Positions 55,140 through 63,563 of a stretch of 64,000 nt of DNA are shown here, piece after piece. The stretch spans positions 47,805 through 111,804 of the forward strand of contig NZ_FOCQ01000014.1 in NCBI RefSeq assembly GCF_900110165.1, in the 5' to 3' direction. The translations under genes and the position numbers were made by a program. The stretch comes from Lihuaxuella thermophila. Its GTDB lineage: Bacteria; Bacillota; Bacilli; Thermoactinomycetales; Thermoactinomycetaceae. The notes below the pieces were generated by a model. That model saw nothing but the letters and a program-made list of their open reading frames with translations. It searched no databases and had not been told where the DNA came from. Positions within the stretch are counted from its first letter, which is position 1. Each line of letters begins with the position of its first letter.

Positions 55140-55172
55140 TGGAGCGATCCGATATTGGGATCGCTCCACTTC
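55140..55172. terminator. Bidirectional terminator between yuzB and mqnE
   Basis: An 11-bp stem (55140-55150 with 55158-55168) followed by CTTCTTTTA on the plus strand. It separates two convergent genes. Confidence 0.75.
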
Positions 55173-55174
55173 TT

Positions 55175-56278
55175 TTATTCGTAAACCTTAATCTCATTGT
55201 AGAAGGTATCGCGCTCGACGGGAACCCGGTTGGCTCCTTTGATCAGCCAGATGAGTTCGTCTTTGGTCAGGGCCTTTTGACTCAGCGCTCCAGCCGCGTG
55301 GCTGATCCGTTCTTCCACCAGCGTACCGTGAAGGTCGGAAGCGCCGAAGTGGGTGGAGAGTTGTGCCAACTGGGTGCCGATGTTGATGAAATAAGCCTTG
55401 ATGTGCGGGAAGTTATCCAACATCAAGCGGCTGATGGCAATCGTGCGCATATCGTCCATCGCGGACGTCCGGCGCTTAATCGATGCATTGACACTGCGGG
55501 GCTGCATGGCCAGCGGGATAAAGACCATAAAGCCGCCGGTCTCATCTTGCAATTCCCGGACGCGAATCATATGGATCAACCGCTCTTCAAGAGTCTCGAT
55601 CGAGCCGTACAACATGGTGGCATGCGTCTTAAGCCCGAGGTTGTGCGCAATCCGGTGTGCCTCCAGCCACTGGTCTGTGCTCGCCTTATCCGGACTCATT
55701 TTGAGGCGGTAGCGCTCGGTCAGGATTTCGGCCCCGCCGCCCGGGAGTGTATCCAGCCCCGCATCGATCAATTCTTTCAGGATCTCTTCCATCGAACGGC
55801 CGGTGATGCGGGAGAAAAATTCGATCTCCGCAGCGGTATAAGCTTTTATGGTGACGTTTGGGTAATGCTTTTTCAGGGTGGAGATGGTGTTCAGATAATA
55901 GTCAAAAGGAACGGTGTGGTTGTGCCCGCCTACGATGTGAAATTCGCGGATGCCCTCGGTAAAACGGCTTCCCACATACTCGAGGAGCTCATCTTCCGAC
56001 ATGGTATACGCTCCCTCTTCATCCGGGTCGCGGCGGAAACCGCAGAAGGCGCATTTGGCTTCACAGACGTTGGTCGGATTGATGTACATATTCTGGATGA
56101 AATAAACGCGGTCTCCATTCTTTTGCAAGTTGACTTCGTTGGCCAGCTGGGCAATGGTGATCAGGTCCGGTGAATGGTAAAGAGCCAAACCATCTTCAAG
56201 GGTGAGACGTTCTCCTTGCCGGACTTTTTCTGCGATCGGTGCCAGGTTTTGATCCAAGGTTGTCATCGGAAAAGACAT
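55175..56278 (-). CDS. mqnE: Aminofutalosine synthase (MqnE-like radical SAM enzyme)
   Basis: A 367-residue radical SAM enzyme of the MqnE/MqnC/CofH group. The cluster motif is CEAKCAFCGF (Cys 72, 76, 79). GASDLHGTLVEERISHAAGA near the C-terminus is typical of MqnE, which joins chorismate-derived 3-enolpyruvyl-benzoate to SAM in the futalosine menaquinone route. MqnC remains possible. ATG at 56278 follows GGAGGAGG by 9 bases; longer in-frame starts up to 56419 would add a non-conserved 47 residues that overlap the leader. Confidence 0.85.
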   Translation of the reverse strand: MSFPMTTLDQNLAPIAEKVRQGERLTLEDGLALYHSPDLITIAQLANEVNLQKNGDRVYFIQNMYINPTNVCEAKCAFCGFRRDPDEEGAYTMSEDELLEYVGSRFTEGIREFHIVGGHNHTVPFDYYLNTISTLKKHYPNVTIKAYTAAEIEFFSRITGRSMEEILKELIDAGLDTLPGGGAEILTERYRLKMSPDKASTDQWLEAHRIAHNLGLKTHATMLYGSIETLEERLIHMIRVRELQDETGGFMVFIPLAMQPRSVNASIKRRTSAMDDMRTIAISRLMLDNFPHIKAYFINIGTQLAQLSTHFGASDLHGTLVEERISHAAGALSQKALTKDELIWLIKGANRVPVERDTFYNEIKVYE

Positions 56279-56425
56279 GGGGGGTTCCTCCTCCGAAATT
56301 AGTACCTGCTTATGTCTATATCCTGTCTCTTTCCACGGGGATGCGGCCTGCTTCGCGTCAATTGGTTTCTCCGCGCTCCTTCGCAGGAGTGAGCCAAAAA
56401 ACTGTGAAAGCTTGCACATAAATGT
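56279..56425 (-). promoter_or_regulatory. Structured leader upstream of mqnE, not assigned
   Basis: About 140 bases on the minus strand are GC-richer than the following intergenic DNA and contain a small CTCC/GGAG hairpin near 56380-56395. It does not match a SAM, TPP or cobalamin riboswitch core by eye. An untested regulatory leader is possible. Confidence 0.3.
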
Positions 56426-56948
56426 TCGGATTCTTTCAATGACATGCCGGATGGAAGGCGATCAACTACAGACTTCCACCTTCGGAAATTCGTTCATCCA
56501 GTTCCCGGAGTGTCTGTCGTGTTTGTTGTCGTCATCAAAACAGACTTCCTTTCTCGCTGATCATACAATTATTACGAAACCCTAAATAAATAACTTTTGA
56601 CCTTTTCTATTTTATCATAATGGTAAGGTGAAATAAATCAGAAGGAAATATTAGGATATGTAAACCGATCCAGTGATCTCATAGATGAAGATCATCTTAA
56701 CATCCCTTTATTATGGGGGTTTTGCCGGGAATTGAATTACATTATTTTACAATTCATCCGTCCATTGTTTCAAAATGTCCAGAAAATGATCGAATTTGTG
56801 TCTAAAGAAGAGATCTAATCGGATAATTTGTAAAATATCCGCCTTTTCTTCTAGTTATTGTCAGTGTATACTTAAAGTAACAAGGATGTTCGAACAAATG
56901 TACCTATTTTTTTATCTAAGCGTGGGTCAAATAAAGGAGGGGGGTCCT
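56426..56948 (+). other. AT-rich intergenic stretch before the Spo0E-type gene
   Basis: No gene supported. TATACT at 56867-56872 is a candidate -10 box about 75 bases before the Spo0E-type start; its -35 (TTTTCT) is weak. Confidence 0.45.
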
Positions 56949-57188
56949 TTGTGGACTCGGACTTTGGAGGAGAGAATGGAAGCGGTGAGAAAGAAGATGG
57001 AGGATACGGCGATGATTTTGGGCCTGGGTCACCCAAAGGTTTATCAGTTGAGCCGTGAATTGGATCACCTCCACAACCAATGGGAGAGAGAATGCGCCAA
57101 GAAGAAAGGAGACAAAATTTATCGCATTCATTGCAATGCTTCAAAGGTAAAAGAGAGAGAAAGCATCCAAATATACAAGGTTGTCTGA
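56949..57188 (+). CDS. Spo0E-family aspartyl-phosphate phosphatase
   Basis: A 79-residue helical hairpin. EERMEAVRKKMEDTAM and the Spo0E signature LSRELDHL (S-x-E-L-D) are present. These proteins dephosphorylate Spo0A-P and delay sporulation. The TTG at 56949 follows AAAGGAGGGGGG, a very strong site; no in-frame ATG has one. The basic C-terminal tail is not conserved. Confidence 0.82.
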   Translation: MWTRTLEERMEAVRKKMEDTAMILGLGHPKVYQLSRELDHLHNQWERECAKKKGDKIYRIHCNASKVKERESIQIYKVV

Positions 57189-57277
57189 ACATAACGGGAA
57201 CGTAGCACGTCAACTGCTCAGTTGTATAGAAGGGATGTTCACCTGTATACTGTAAAGTAGAAGGAAGGTGACAACAA

Positions 57278-57634
57278 TTGATTACACTGACTGAGCAGGC
57301 AGCCTTAAAAGTGAAGGACATGATTGCTGAACAAGACCAGCCGGAGCTGACCTATCTCCGGGTAGGAGTGCAGCATGGCGGTTGCAGCGGGTTTTCATAT
57401 AGTCTTGGTTTTGATACCGAGAAAAACGAGAATGATGAAGAACTGATCCAACACGGTATCAAAGTGTTGGTAAACAAAGAGGATGAGCCCTTGATCAAAG
57501 GAACCGTCATCGACTACAAAGAATCGATGATGGGCGGCGGTTTCAGCATCCATAATCCCAATGCGATCCTGACCTGCGGATGCGGTTCTTCCTTCCGCAC
57601 GGCGACAGCAGAAGGAAAACCGGAAGAGTGTTAA
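57278..57634 (+). CDS. yutM: HesB/IscA-family iron-sulfur assembly protein (YutM/ErpA type)
   Basis: A 118-residue A-type Fe-S carrier. Cysteines lie at about 36 (GGCSGF) and in the C-terminal CGCGSSF. LRVGVQHGGCSGFSY is the family core. It would receive and deliver Fe-S clusters. The TTG at 57278 follows AAGGAAGGTGACAACAA. It ends the yut/yuz block. Confidence 0.92.
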   Translation: MITLTEQAALKVKDMIAEQDQPELTYLRVGVQHGGCSGFSYSLGFDTEKNENDEELIQHGIKVLVNKEDEPLIKGTVIDYKESMMGGGFSIHNPNAILTCGCGSSFRTATAEGKPEEC

Positions 57635-57710
57635 GTTTTCAAGCCCAGCCATTCGGTAAGCGGCAGAGCGGCACGGACAAGTGAACGTTAACATGTTTTT
57701 TAGAGTGTAC

Positions 57711-57760
57711 ACCCGTCTCTTTATGCGTTGTCATTGCGCATAATCAGGCGGGTTTTTGTA
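57711..57760 (+). terminator. Probable terminator of yutM
   Basis: ACCCG/CGGGT outer pairs with an inner TATGCG/CGCATA helix, ending in TTTTTG. Confidence 0.5.
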
Positions 57761-57811
57761 TGTTCTTGATCTCCCGCCGGGCCCGCTTGGTGTCAATCTC
57801 TCATAAAGAAC

Positions 57812-57854
57812 AAGCCGGGGTCAGGAGATGTCATTCTCCTTCCCGGCTCTTTTG
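57812..57854 (+). terminator. Second hairpin downstream of yutM
   Basis: AGCCGGG pairs with CCCGGCT around an inner AGGAGA/TCTCCT helix, then TCTTTT. No gene lies between it and the previous terminator. Nothing else is seen up to 57979. Confidence 0.55.
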
Positions 57855-57979
57855 GTGAGTGTATGCATCTTCCAGCATGAATACAAGCTTTTCCCGGTAC
57901 AATGTCAAGTTGACTAAGAATCGAAAATGTTTGACATTGTTTAATAAAGAAGTTAAGCTTCGTGCTCTGGTTTTATTAC

Positions 57980-58558
57980 TTAAGGCCGCAATGACCACGG
58001 AGAAACGGTACCGATGATTGCACGCTCTAGAGGTTGATGGATCACGTTAAGAATTCCTGTACAAATTTCTTCTCTTGACAACCACCGTGATCGGTTTTGT
58101 TCAACCACAAAACCCAAAATAATTTCATGATACGATAAGTTTGAATAGTTATTTTTAAAGAAATCCCGATCATCAAAAGATTTTTCAGGATGAGCAGCCG
58201 CACTGCCCAATACGCGGAAATATTTACAACGAGGGGATGATGCGTTCAGTAACCTGGCCAAAGCATAAGGGGCATCCGGAGCGGTACTGTGAATCCAAAC
58301 AACTGCTTTAGAGATTGCACCGTGCAGAACAACCGAATGATGTATAACATCTATAAATTTATTCGTATCTCTGTAGTCGACAGCGACCTTATGTATATTA
58401 CCGGACAAATCACGGACTTTTTCTGCAAGCATATTTAATTTTGAAACATTTCTTGCCACTACAGACACTGTACTTCCAACCCCTGCAAAATATTGAACCA
58501 CTCCTTGAAGCATGCCAGTCCCGCCGACGACTAATACGTGATCTGATTGCTGGGACAT
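57980..58558 (-). CDS. Short Rossmann-fold NAD(P)-binding protein, short-chain-dehydrogenase-like
   Basis: A 192-residue protein with an N-terminal dinucleotide motif VLVVGGTGMLQGVV and a basic residue after the second strand (VVARNVSKL), suggesting NADP. The catalytic YxxxK of classical SDRs is not seen. The end SYHEIILGFVVEQNRSRWLSREEICTGI resembles small dehydrogenase-like proteins of Bacillus of unknown role. ATG at 58558 follows AAGGGTGG. It borders the AT-rich block. Confidence 0.7.
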   Translation of the reverse strand: MSQQSDHVLVVGGTGMLQGVVQYFAGVGSTVSVVARNVSKLNMLAEKVRDLSGNIHKVAVDYRDTNKFIDVIHHSVVLHGAISKAVVWIHSTAPDAPYALARLLNASSPRCKYFRVLGSAAAHPEKSFDDRDFFKNNYSNLSYHEIILGFVVEQNRSRWLSREEICTGILNVIHQPLERAIIGTVSPWSLRP

Positions 58559-58756
58559 GGCTGAACTTCCACCCTTCAAATCTAAAGTCTAACAGCTCTG
58601 ATATATCTTTGAATAGGAAAACAACGTCACTTGTTATCCTCAGCATGCTTCCTAGTCTAATATAATTTTAAACATTTTTTCTACGTTAATAGTTACCTTC
58701 TCCTACTATTCTTGACAGGCTCATTGATATTTTTTTTGCGTGTCAACACGATCATT

Positions 58757-59176
58757 TCAATGTGCACCCTTTTTTATAATAAACCTTTTCGGTGAACCAA
58801 ACTCTTGTTCAGATTCAAAATACCCAAGTTCATCGGGTATACAGATCAATAAAGATGGCAAACCGTAACCAACCGCTTTCTTTAAAGCATCACTCAATGG
58901 CAAATGCTTTCCATCAATGTCTTTATTGAAAGATATTGCATAACAAAAGTTCCCCGCCCCATATTTCTTTAACAAACTCACAATTTCAGCATAATTCGAA
59001 TTTGGTTTTGGTACTTCAATTAGGTATTTTTCATCAAGAGTGTCTTTATAATTATGGCATAGACGATTTAAAGCATGGATTCGTCTTTTTGGGGAAGATA
59101 ATTCATACAGAATCCGATCTCGAATTCTGTTAATAAAAAAGTTCTTTACTATGATTTCTTCATATTTTGGATCCAT
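58757..59176 (-). CDS. Hypothetical protein, possible orphan immunity protein
   Basis: A 139-residue soluble protein of no recognised family. It has a helical, charged N-terminus and a mixed alpha/beta C-terminus (SLLICIPDELGYFESE). Its small size, low GC and place downstream of other small genes beside Rhs fragments suggest an immunity protein left over from toxin cassettes; this is inference. The ATG at 59176 follows AAAAAGGAG by 7 bases. Confidence 0.55.
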   Translation of the reverse strand: MDPKYEEIIVKNFFINRIRDRILYELSSPKRRIHALNRLCHNYKDTLDEKYLIEVPKPNSNYAEIVSLLKKYGAGNFCYAISFNKDIDGKHLPLSDALKKAVGYGLPSLLICIPDELGYFESEQEFGSPKRFIIKKGAH

Positions 59177-59248
59177 GTCCATGCTCCTTTTTGCAGTGTC
59201 GATGAACCAAAATTTAAATGGTGTGGTACATGTCCATTATTAAATCTA

Positions 59249-59533
59249 TTACTTTGTAGTGAGATACGAAAAAATAATTACGTAAATAAAAAAGAAAGGA
59301 TAGTCTATCATTTTTCTATACATCGTACCTTTTAATTTTTTATTTACCTTCCACTTATGTTCCAGCCAAACAATGAATAGTAAATGAATGCTAACTGTAA
59401 TTAACCCGTATGTAATATTATTAAAATATATGCATAATATATAAATTAACGAAATAATATAATTCACCATATATAATGAAATTGCCTTTCTATAATTATG
59501 ATTAAACCGTTTTTTCAATTCATTCATAATCAT
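59249..59533 (-). CDS. Small membrane protein, unknown
   Basis: A 94-residue protein with three hydrophobic segments (LYMVNYIISLIYILCIYF, YGLITVSIHLLFIVWL, YPFFFIYVIIFSYL). No family recognised. The ATG overlaps the stop of the frameshifted gene upstream (ATGA). Strongly AT-rich codon use. Confidence 0.5.
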   Translation of the reverse strand: MIMNELKKRFNHNYRKAISLYMVNYIISLIYILCIYFNNITYGLITVSIHLLFIVWLEHKWKVNKKLKGTMYRKMIDYPFFFIYVIIFSYLTTK

Positions 59534-59792
59534 ATAAAATTTCCCTGCCTATCTTTAGGATTTGCACCCTGGTTCACCTCGTAACGATATATAATCAATA
59601 ATAATATCGCAACTCCTATTAGAATAAATAATGCTTTTGTAACATACCAAGGAAAAAAAGACAAAACTATTACAAACAATTCCCTAAAGGATTACCATAG
59701 ACTTCTGGTCTTTCAGAGCTTGTATTGAATTTAATCCCAACATATATAAATAATATCCCTATTACCGTCAAAAAAATATACACCCAAATCAT
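59530..59792 (-). pseudogene. Small two-segment membrane protein, frameshifted
   Basis: From an ATG at 59792 (AAAGGA site upstream) the frame runs 40 codons (MIWVYIFLTVIGILFIYVG...SERPEVYGNP) and stops at 59670. The next frame continues with RELFVIVLSFFPWYVTKALFILIGVAILLLIIYRYE to a TGA at 59530-59532 that overlaps the next start. One missing T in CCTTTAGG (about 59685) explains both. Intact, it would be about 87 residues with two to three membrane segments. Confidence 0.55.
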
Positions 59793-60049
59793 AAAACAAC
59801 AGTCCTTTCAGTTTTTCTTAAGTAATCTAAAAAAGTTTATATAGTGGGAAATTTATTCTTTGTTAAGGGAAGCAATTCTAAATAGCTCTCTTTTTCACCA
59901 TTTAAGGAGAGCTATTACAGAAATGCTTTCCTTATGAATCTTGTATTCCTCTAGATCTTAACTGCACGCAAATACCTGTGTACTGCTCTCATTCTCTGAA
60001 CTTCCTTAATGATTTAGCCCTTTTCATCATTTTAAGCCCTTGTGAAAAT

Positions 60050-60300
60050 GCACCTGATAATACTGACATCACATTGGGGATTACTCCGATTCGGCCATCC
60101 TATCGTCATCCACAAAGCAATGGTAAGTGGTACCGCACTCTGAAAGAAGAAGAGATCTGGCTCAATGAATACCGTACACTGGAAGAGGCTCGTGCTTCCA
60201 TTGAACAATACATTCACTTTTACAACCATGAACGGCTCATTCTTCGCTAGGCTATCTAACACCGATGGAGGTCTATTCTGGAGAGCTCTCCACTCATTTT
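60050..60300 (+). mobile_element. Degraded IS3-type transposase C-terminus
   Basis: YRHPQSNGKWYRTLKEEEIW...YRTLEEARASIEQYIHFYNHERL is the end of an rve/DDE integrase core. A TAG follows at 60248, and the expected TPMEVYSGEL continues in another frame (from about 60258). No start, no upstream half, no ends. Confidence 0.75.
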
Positions 60301-60329
60301 GCTTGACCTCCGTCGCATTCTGAGGGTAG

Positions 60330-60590
60330 CATTACACTGGAATATGAGTGTATTCCACTTAAAACGCCAAACAAGAATGCCCATATCGAATCTTTTCATA
60401 TTGCTCTTGAAAAAGAATGTTTGACTCGGCATGAGCTGAGGCTGTAACCGATCACATCGATTTTTATAATAAACACCGGATTCATGGCAGTTTGTTTGAC
60501 CGCTTGAATTTATTAAAGGTCAAACAACAAAAAATCAGGCCAGTGATCGTGAGAATTTGCCCGTTTCAAGTAAATGAAATTAAAAAATAG
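60330..60590 (+). mobile_element. Second degraded IS3-type transposase fragment
   Basis: KTPNKNAHIESFHIALEKECLTRHEL is followed in the next frame by EAVTDHIDFYNKHRIHGSL, both parts of one rve-core end, so it is frameshifted. It ends at a TAG at 60588. It differs from the fragment at 60050 and so stems from another element. Confidence 0.7.
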
Positions 60591-60647
60591 CGATCGAGTG
60601 AGGATAAGGAAGTTTAACTCGAATTTTATGGGATTAAACCGTGTATG

Positions 60648-60878
60648 TCACTCTAAAATAAAATGAACTAATAAGATAATAAGTAGAATAAAAGAGCCGA
60701 TGAAATAAAATAACATTTCGTTAGATTTCCCAAATCGATATAAATGTATAAAAGAAATTACAAAAAGAACTCCAAATAATAAAGTCATCCAATAAATCCA
60801 TCCATCAATTTTTGATACACTAACAATAAATAAAATAATAATAATTAATCGCCTTGTGCTTATCATTACTTTTTCCAT
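60648..60878 (-). CDS. Small membrane protein, candidate immunity gene
   Basis: A 76-residue protein with two or three hydrophobic segments (RRLIIIILFIVSVSK, WIYWMTLLFGVLFVISFI, MLFYFIGSFILLIILLVHF). No family recognised. The ATG at 60878 follows GGAAAGGTGGGATAGTT. It lies downstream of the displaced Rhs tail at 61002-61585, the usual place of an immunity gene. Confidence 0.5.
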   Translation of the reverse strand: MEKVMISTRRLIIIILFIVSVSKIDGWIYWMTLLFGVLFVISFIHLYRFGKSNEMLFYFIGSFILLIILLVHFILE

Positions 60879-60910
60879 AACTATCCCACCTTTCCTTTTT
60901 ATTGAAAATA

Positions 60911-60953
60911 GTAGCACACTCTTCATCTAACAAATTCTAAGAGAGTGTGCTAC
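60911..60953. repeat. Hairpin between Rhs tail remnant and small membrane gene
   Basis: A 12-bp perfect inverted repeat (60911-60922 with 60942-60953) with a 19-base loop. It lies upstream of the gene at 60648-60878 and after the toxin remnant. Confidence 0.6.
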
Positions 60954-61001
60954 GTCAAAAAAGACTTCTTACACTAATTACAATAAAGCAAGAAGTACAT
61001 T

Positions 61002-61160
61002 CTACCCGATCATTCTGAGTATTCCATTCTTAAGACGAGTCATCCGATATACATAAATTCGACCATACTTTGTCCTAAGCAAGTAGTAATCAGGACTAAA
61101 ATATTTATTTGCGGCTGTTATGGCATTTACACCAATACTGCCCAAAAAACTCCCTAAGAC
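61002..61160 (-). pseudogene. Rhs C-terminal toxin tail remnant
   Basis: An open stretch of about 50 codons with no start reads LGSFLGSIGVNAITAANKYFSPDYYLLRTKYGRIYVYRM...GILRMIG and stops at 61002. It looks like the last part of a toxin domain, separated from the cassette at 61214 by stops and a frame change. Confidence 0.5.
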
Positions 61161-61213
61161 CTGCTTTTATACTCCGTCAAACTCTTCGACCAATCTTTGC
61201 TCGACTTAATTTA

Positions 61214-61585
61214 TTAAATTGGTGGCCGAAGTGCCCTTAGTCCTCTCATAGTAGTAAACCATGGAACGAAAAATGACAGAGCAACTGTAACAGGCTTCAT
61301 TATAAACTCTCTAAATATGACATTAACAAGCCACCTCATTACCCGTTTTGCATAGCCCTTTAATATTTTAAAAAAGTTACCATCTGGGTCTATATTCATT
61401 ACAGGATTATTTCCAGCATAAATGTACTTGTTGAGAGTTAATGGCTCCATCTCTTCACCTGAGTCAGGATCCCTCGTCAAAAATCTACCCGTATCAGGAT
61501 TATAATACCTGTTCTGCAGGTAATACAATCCCGTCACCTTATCATACCGATAAGGATTCTCCAACGTTCCTGTTTCCATTTCCAA
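61214..61585 (-). pseudogene. Displaced Rhs C-terminal cassette
   Basis: The frame begins at GTLENPYRYDKVTGLYYLQNRYYNPDTGRFLTRDP, the invariant end of the Rhs/YD-repeat core, then ...NKYIYAGNNPVMNIDPDGN, after which about 60 variable hydrophobic residues follow (GYAKRVMRWLVNVIFREF...PWFTTM). There is no N-terminal core and no convincing ribosome site. Such displaced tips arise when a new tail is recombined onto the main rhs gene and the old one is pushed downstream. Confidence 0.75.
61501..61577. repeat. Direct repeat A at Rhs core/tail junction (copy 1)
   Basis: About 77 bases nearly identical to 62365-62455 apart from a 15-base gap and a few changes. It encodes the conserved YRYDKVTGLYYLQ junction. 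Confidence 0.8.
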
Positions 61586-61646
61586 GTTTCCATAAATAAA
61601 CCTGGCAAATCTTTGCCAGATTTATCAATAAATTAACAAATTCCCT

Positions 61647-61820
61647 TTAATCCATTTTTCCCTTCAACCATGAACAAAATAACATTAAAAAAACACACAA
61701 CCCAAATATTAAATCAAAAATAATATTCATTTTAACATCAAAGTAATATTTTGAAATCAGATAAGACAAAACATAAATAATAATCAAAGCTTGAGTAACA
61801 CTTAATATTTTACTTAGCAT
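61647..61820 (-). CDS. Small membrane protein, candidate immunity protein
   Basis: A 57-residue protein with two hydrophobic segments (VTQALIIIYVLSYLI, IFDLIFGLCVFLMLFCSW). It begins 17 bases after the stop of the Rhs tail at 61838, preceded by GAGGAGAAGGAGT, exactly where an immunity gene should be. No family recognised. A membrane immunity protein would fit a membrane-acting toxin. Confidence 0.6.
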   Translation of the reverse strand: MLSKILSVTQALIIIYVLSYLISKYYFDVKMNIIFDLIFGLCVFLMLFCSWLKGKMD

Positions 61821-61837
61821 ACTCCTTCTCCTCAAAA

Positions 61838-63112
61838 TCAATAGTAGTATCCATAGCTCGAATAACTATATTGCTTATTCGACCTTGACCTAAATGTTTT
61901 GCCTGGTCTAATAGAAACTTTTGGATATGCAATCCAGAAAAGTGACCCCCACCAATACTTGCCTGTTCGATAATTTTTATATTTTGCGTACCAATGCTTG
62001 TACACCAAGGAAATAGAAATCGTTACACCTTTGTAACCATGATAATCACTATAGGTCCAAAGCACCGCTATTGAAATTACTAATACAGATAGCACTCTTG
62101 AAGCAAGCTTTCCAAAAAATCTCTTTATTTGACCTTTCAATGCGCCTCCAATTGTACCAAATCCCATCATCATATCTAACCATCTATGTGATAGGTAAAT
62201 TTTCATACTACGCCGAGAAATACTTACATATCTTCTGTATTGACCATCATTATCAACAAATTTTACAGGATTGTTGTTTACATAAATATACCTATTTTGG
62301 CTCAGCGGTTCGTCATCGAATCCTTCAAAAGTATCTCTTGACAAGAATCTGCCTACTTCTGGATTATAATACCTGCTCTGCAAGTAATACAATCCCGTCA
62401 CCTTATCATACCGATACCCCGCATACCGATAAGGATTCTCCACCGTTCCTGTTTCTTTAATCAGATTACCATACGCATCATACTCATAGGTAGCCACTAC
62501 AGCTCCATTAGCATCCGTTAAAGCCACGACACCGTCGCGATAGTTGAGCTGATAGTAATACGTTTTTCCTCCACGGGTCATGCTGACGGGCTGGTTATTG
62601 GAATTGTAGGTGTATCTGGCTACGACGTTGTTGCTTGCATCTGACTCATACGTGACATTGTTGTCCTCATCGTAATGGAACGTAATCGTACCAGATGAAG
62701 TCGTCATCGTTTTCCGCATTCCGTCCGCCCGGTAGGTGAAGGAAGCGATGGTCGCTCCACTGCTGTCCTTGACTGCGGTGAGACGGTTCTCGGCATCATA
62801 CACGTAGGTGCGGTTTCCGTCATTGGTGAAGTTTCCGTTGGCGTCATAGAGCTGGTCCCGTTAACAGCGGTCAGTTGATCGGCATCGTCGTAGGTATAGG
62901 TGGTTGTGGTTGCTGTTCCCCCGGGAGGAGTGACTTTCTTGGTGAGACGGTTTCCGACGGCGTCATAGGTGTATTCATAGATGGTGTCATCGGGTCTGGT
63001 TTCTTTGATGAGCTGGTCAAGTTCGTCATAGACATAGGAAGTGACGACCGCATTGAAGACAACACTCGTGATGTTTCCTTTTGCATCACAGGTGTATTGG
63101 AACGATTTAGCA
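61838..63112 (-). pseudogene. 3' part of an Rhs/YD-repeat toxin gene, frameshifted
   Basis: From 62803 down, 321 codons encode YD repeats (YDAENRLTAVKDSSG, YEYDAYGNLIKE), the core end YYLQSRYYNPEVGRFLSRDT, NRYIYVNNNPVKFVDNDG, and a variable tail of about 130 residues rich in aromatic and basic residues (KHWYAKYKNYRTGKYWW). From about 63112 to 62862 more YD repeats (VYDELDQLIKE, YEYTYDAVGNRLTKKV) are in another frame; one base missing in the GGG run near 62862 explains it. The N-terminal thousand or more residues of a normal Rhs protein are absent. The tail matches no toxin I know. Confidence 0.8.
62365..62455. repeat. Direct repeat A at Rhs core/tail junction (copy 2)
   Basis: Matches 61501-61577; carries 15 extra bases that add five residues (AGYRY) and are themselves flanked by TACCGATA repeats. 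Confidence 0.8.
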
Positions 63113-63224
63113 TCATAAATTGTCGATCCACACCATTTTGACTTTAACTTTTCTACAATTTTAGCACTGACAGAACACTAGGACCAAATTCACCAATACC
63201 CCCACCTGAATAGATCTGTCCTCA

Positions 63225-63563
63225 TTAAAAAATATAGTAGAATACACCAAAAATAACTGTACCTGCTCCTACCAAAATCAAAAATACACTCACCCAAAAA
63301 CCTATTGTTTCACTATGAATTTTAGTAGACCCTTCCCGATCAATATACTTTTCACCTACAGCATTAAAACTTACTTTTTGAAAGCATAAATCAACTTTTT
63401 GATTAGTTTCAAATTGATCATCTTTCCTCCAAATAAATTGATCACCAAAAAACTTTAATTCAGTCAAAAGAGTCATTAGTTCTTCAATTTCTTCATCCGT
63501 CAATTGAACATATACTCTAGACTTATCACCTTCGCTCTTTATAAATAATTGATCGTCCTTCAC
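63225..63563 (-). CDS. Hypothetical membrane-anchored protein, possible immunity protein
   Basis: A 112-residue protein: a polar domain (QLTDEEIEELMTLLTELKFFGDQF...) and one C-terminal membrane segment (IGFWVSVFLILVGAGTVIFGVFYYIF). The GTG at 63563 overlaps the stop of the upstream small gene. No family recognised. Confidence 0.5.
   Translation of the reverse strand: MKDDQLFIKSEGDKSRVYVQLTDEEIEELMTLLTELKFFGDQFIWRKDDQFETNQKVDLCFQKVSFNAVGEKYIDREGSTKIHSETIGFWVSVFLILVGAGTVIFGVFYYIF

Noticed and set aside
58858..59292. CRISPR or tandem repeat array in the AT-rich block
   Set aside because: No regularly spaced repeats of 24-40 bases were found anywhere in the window.
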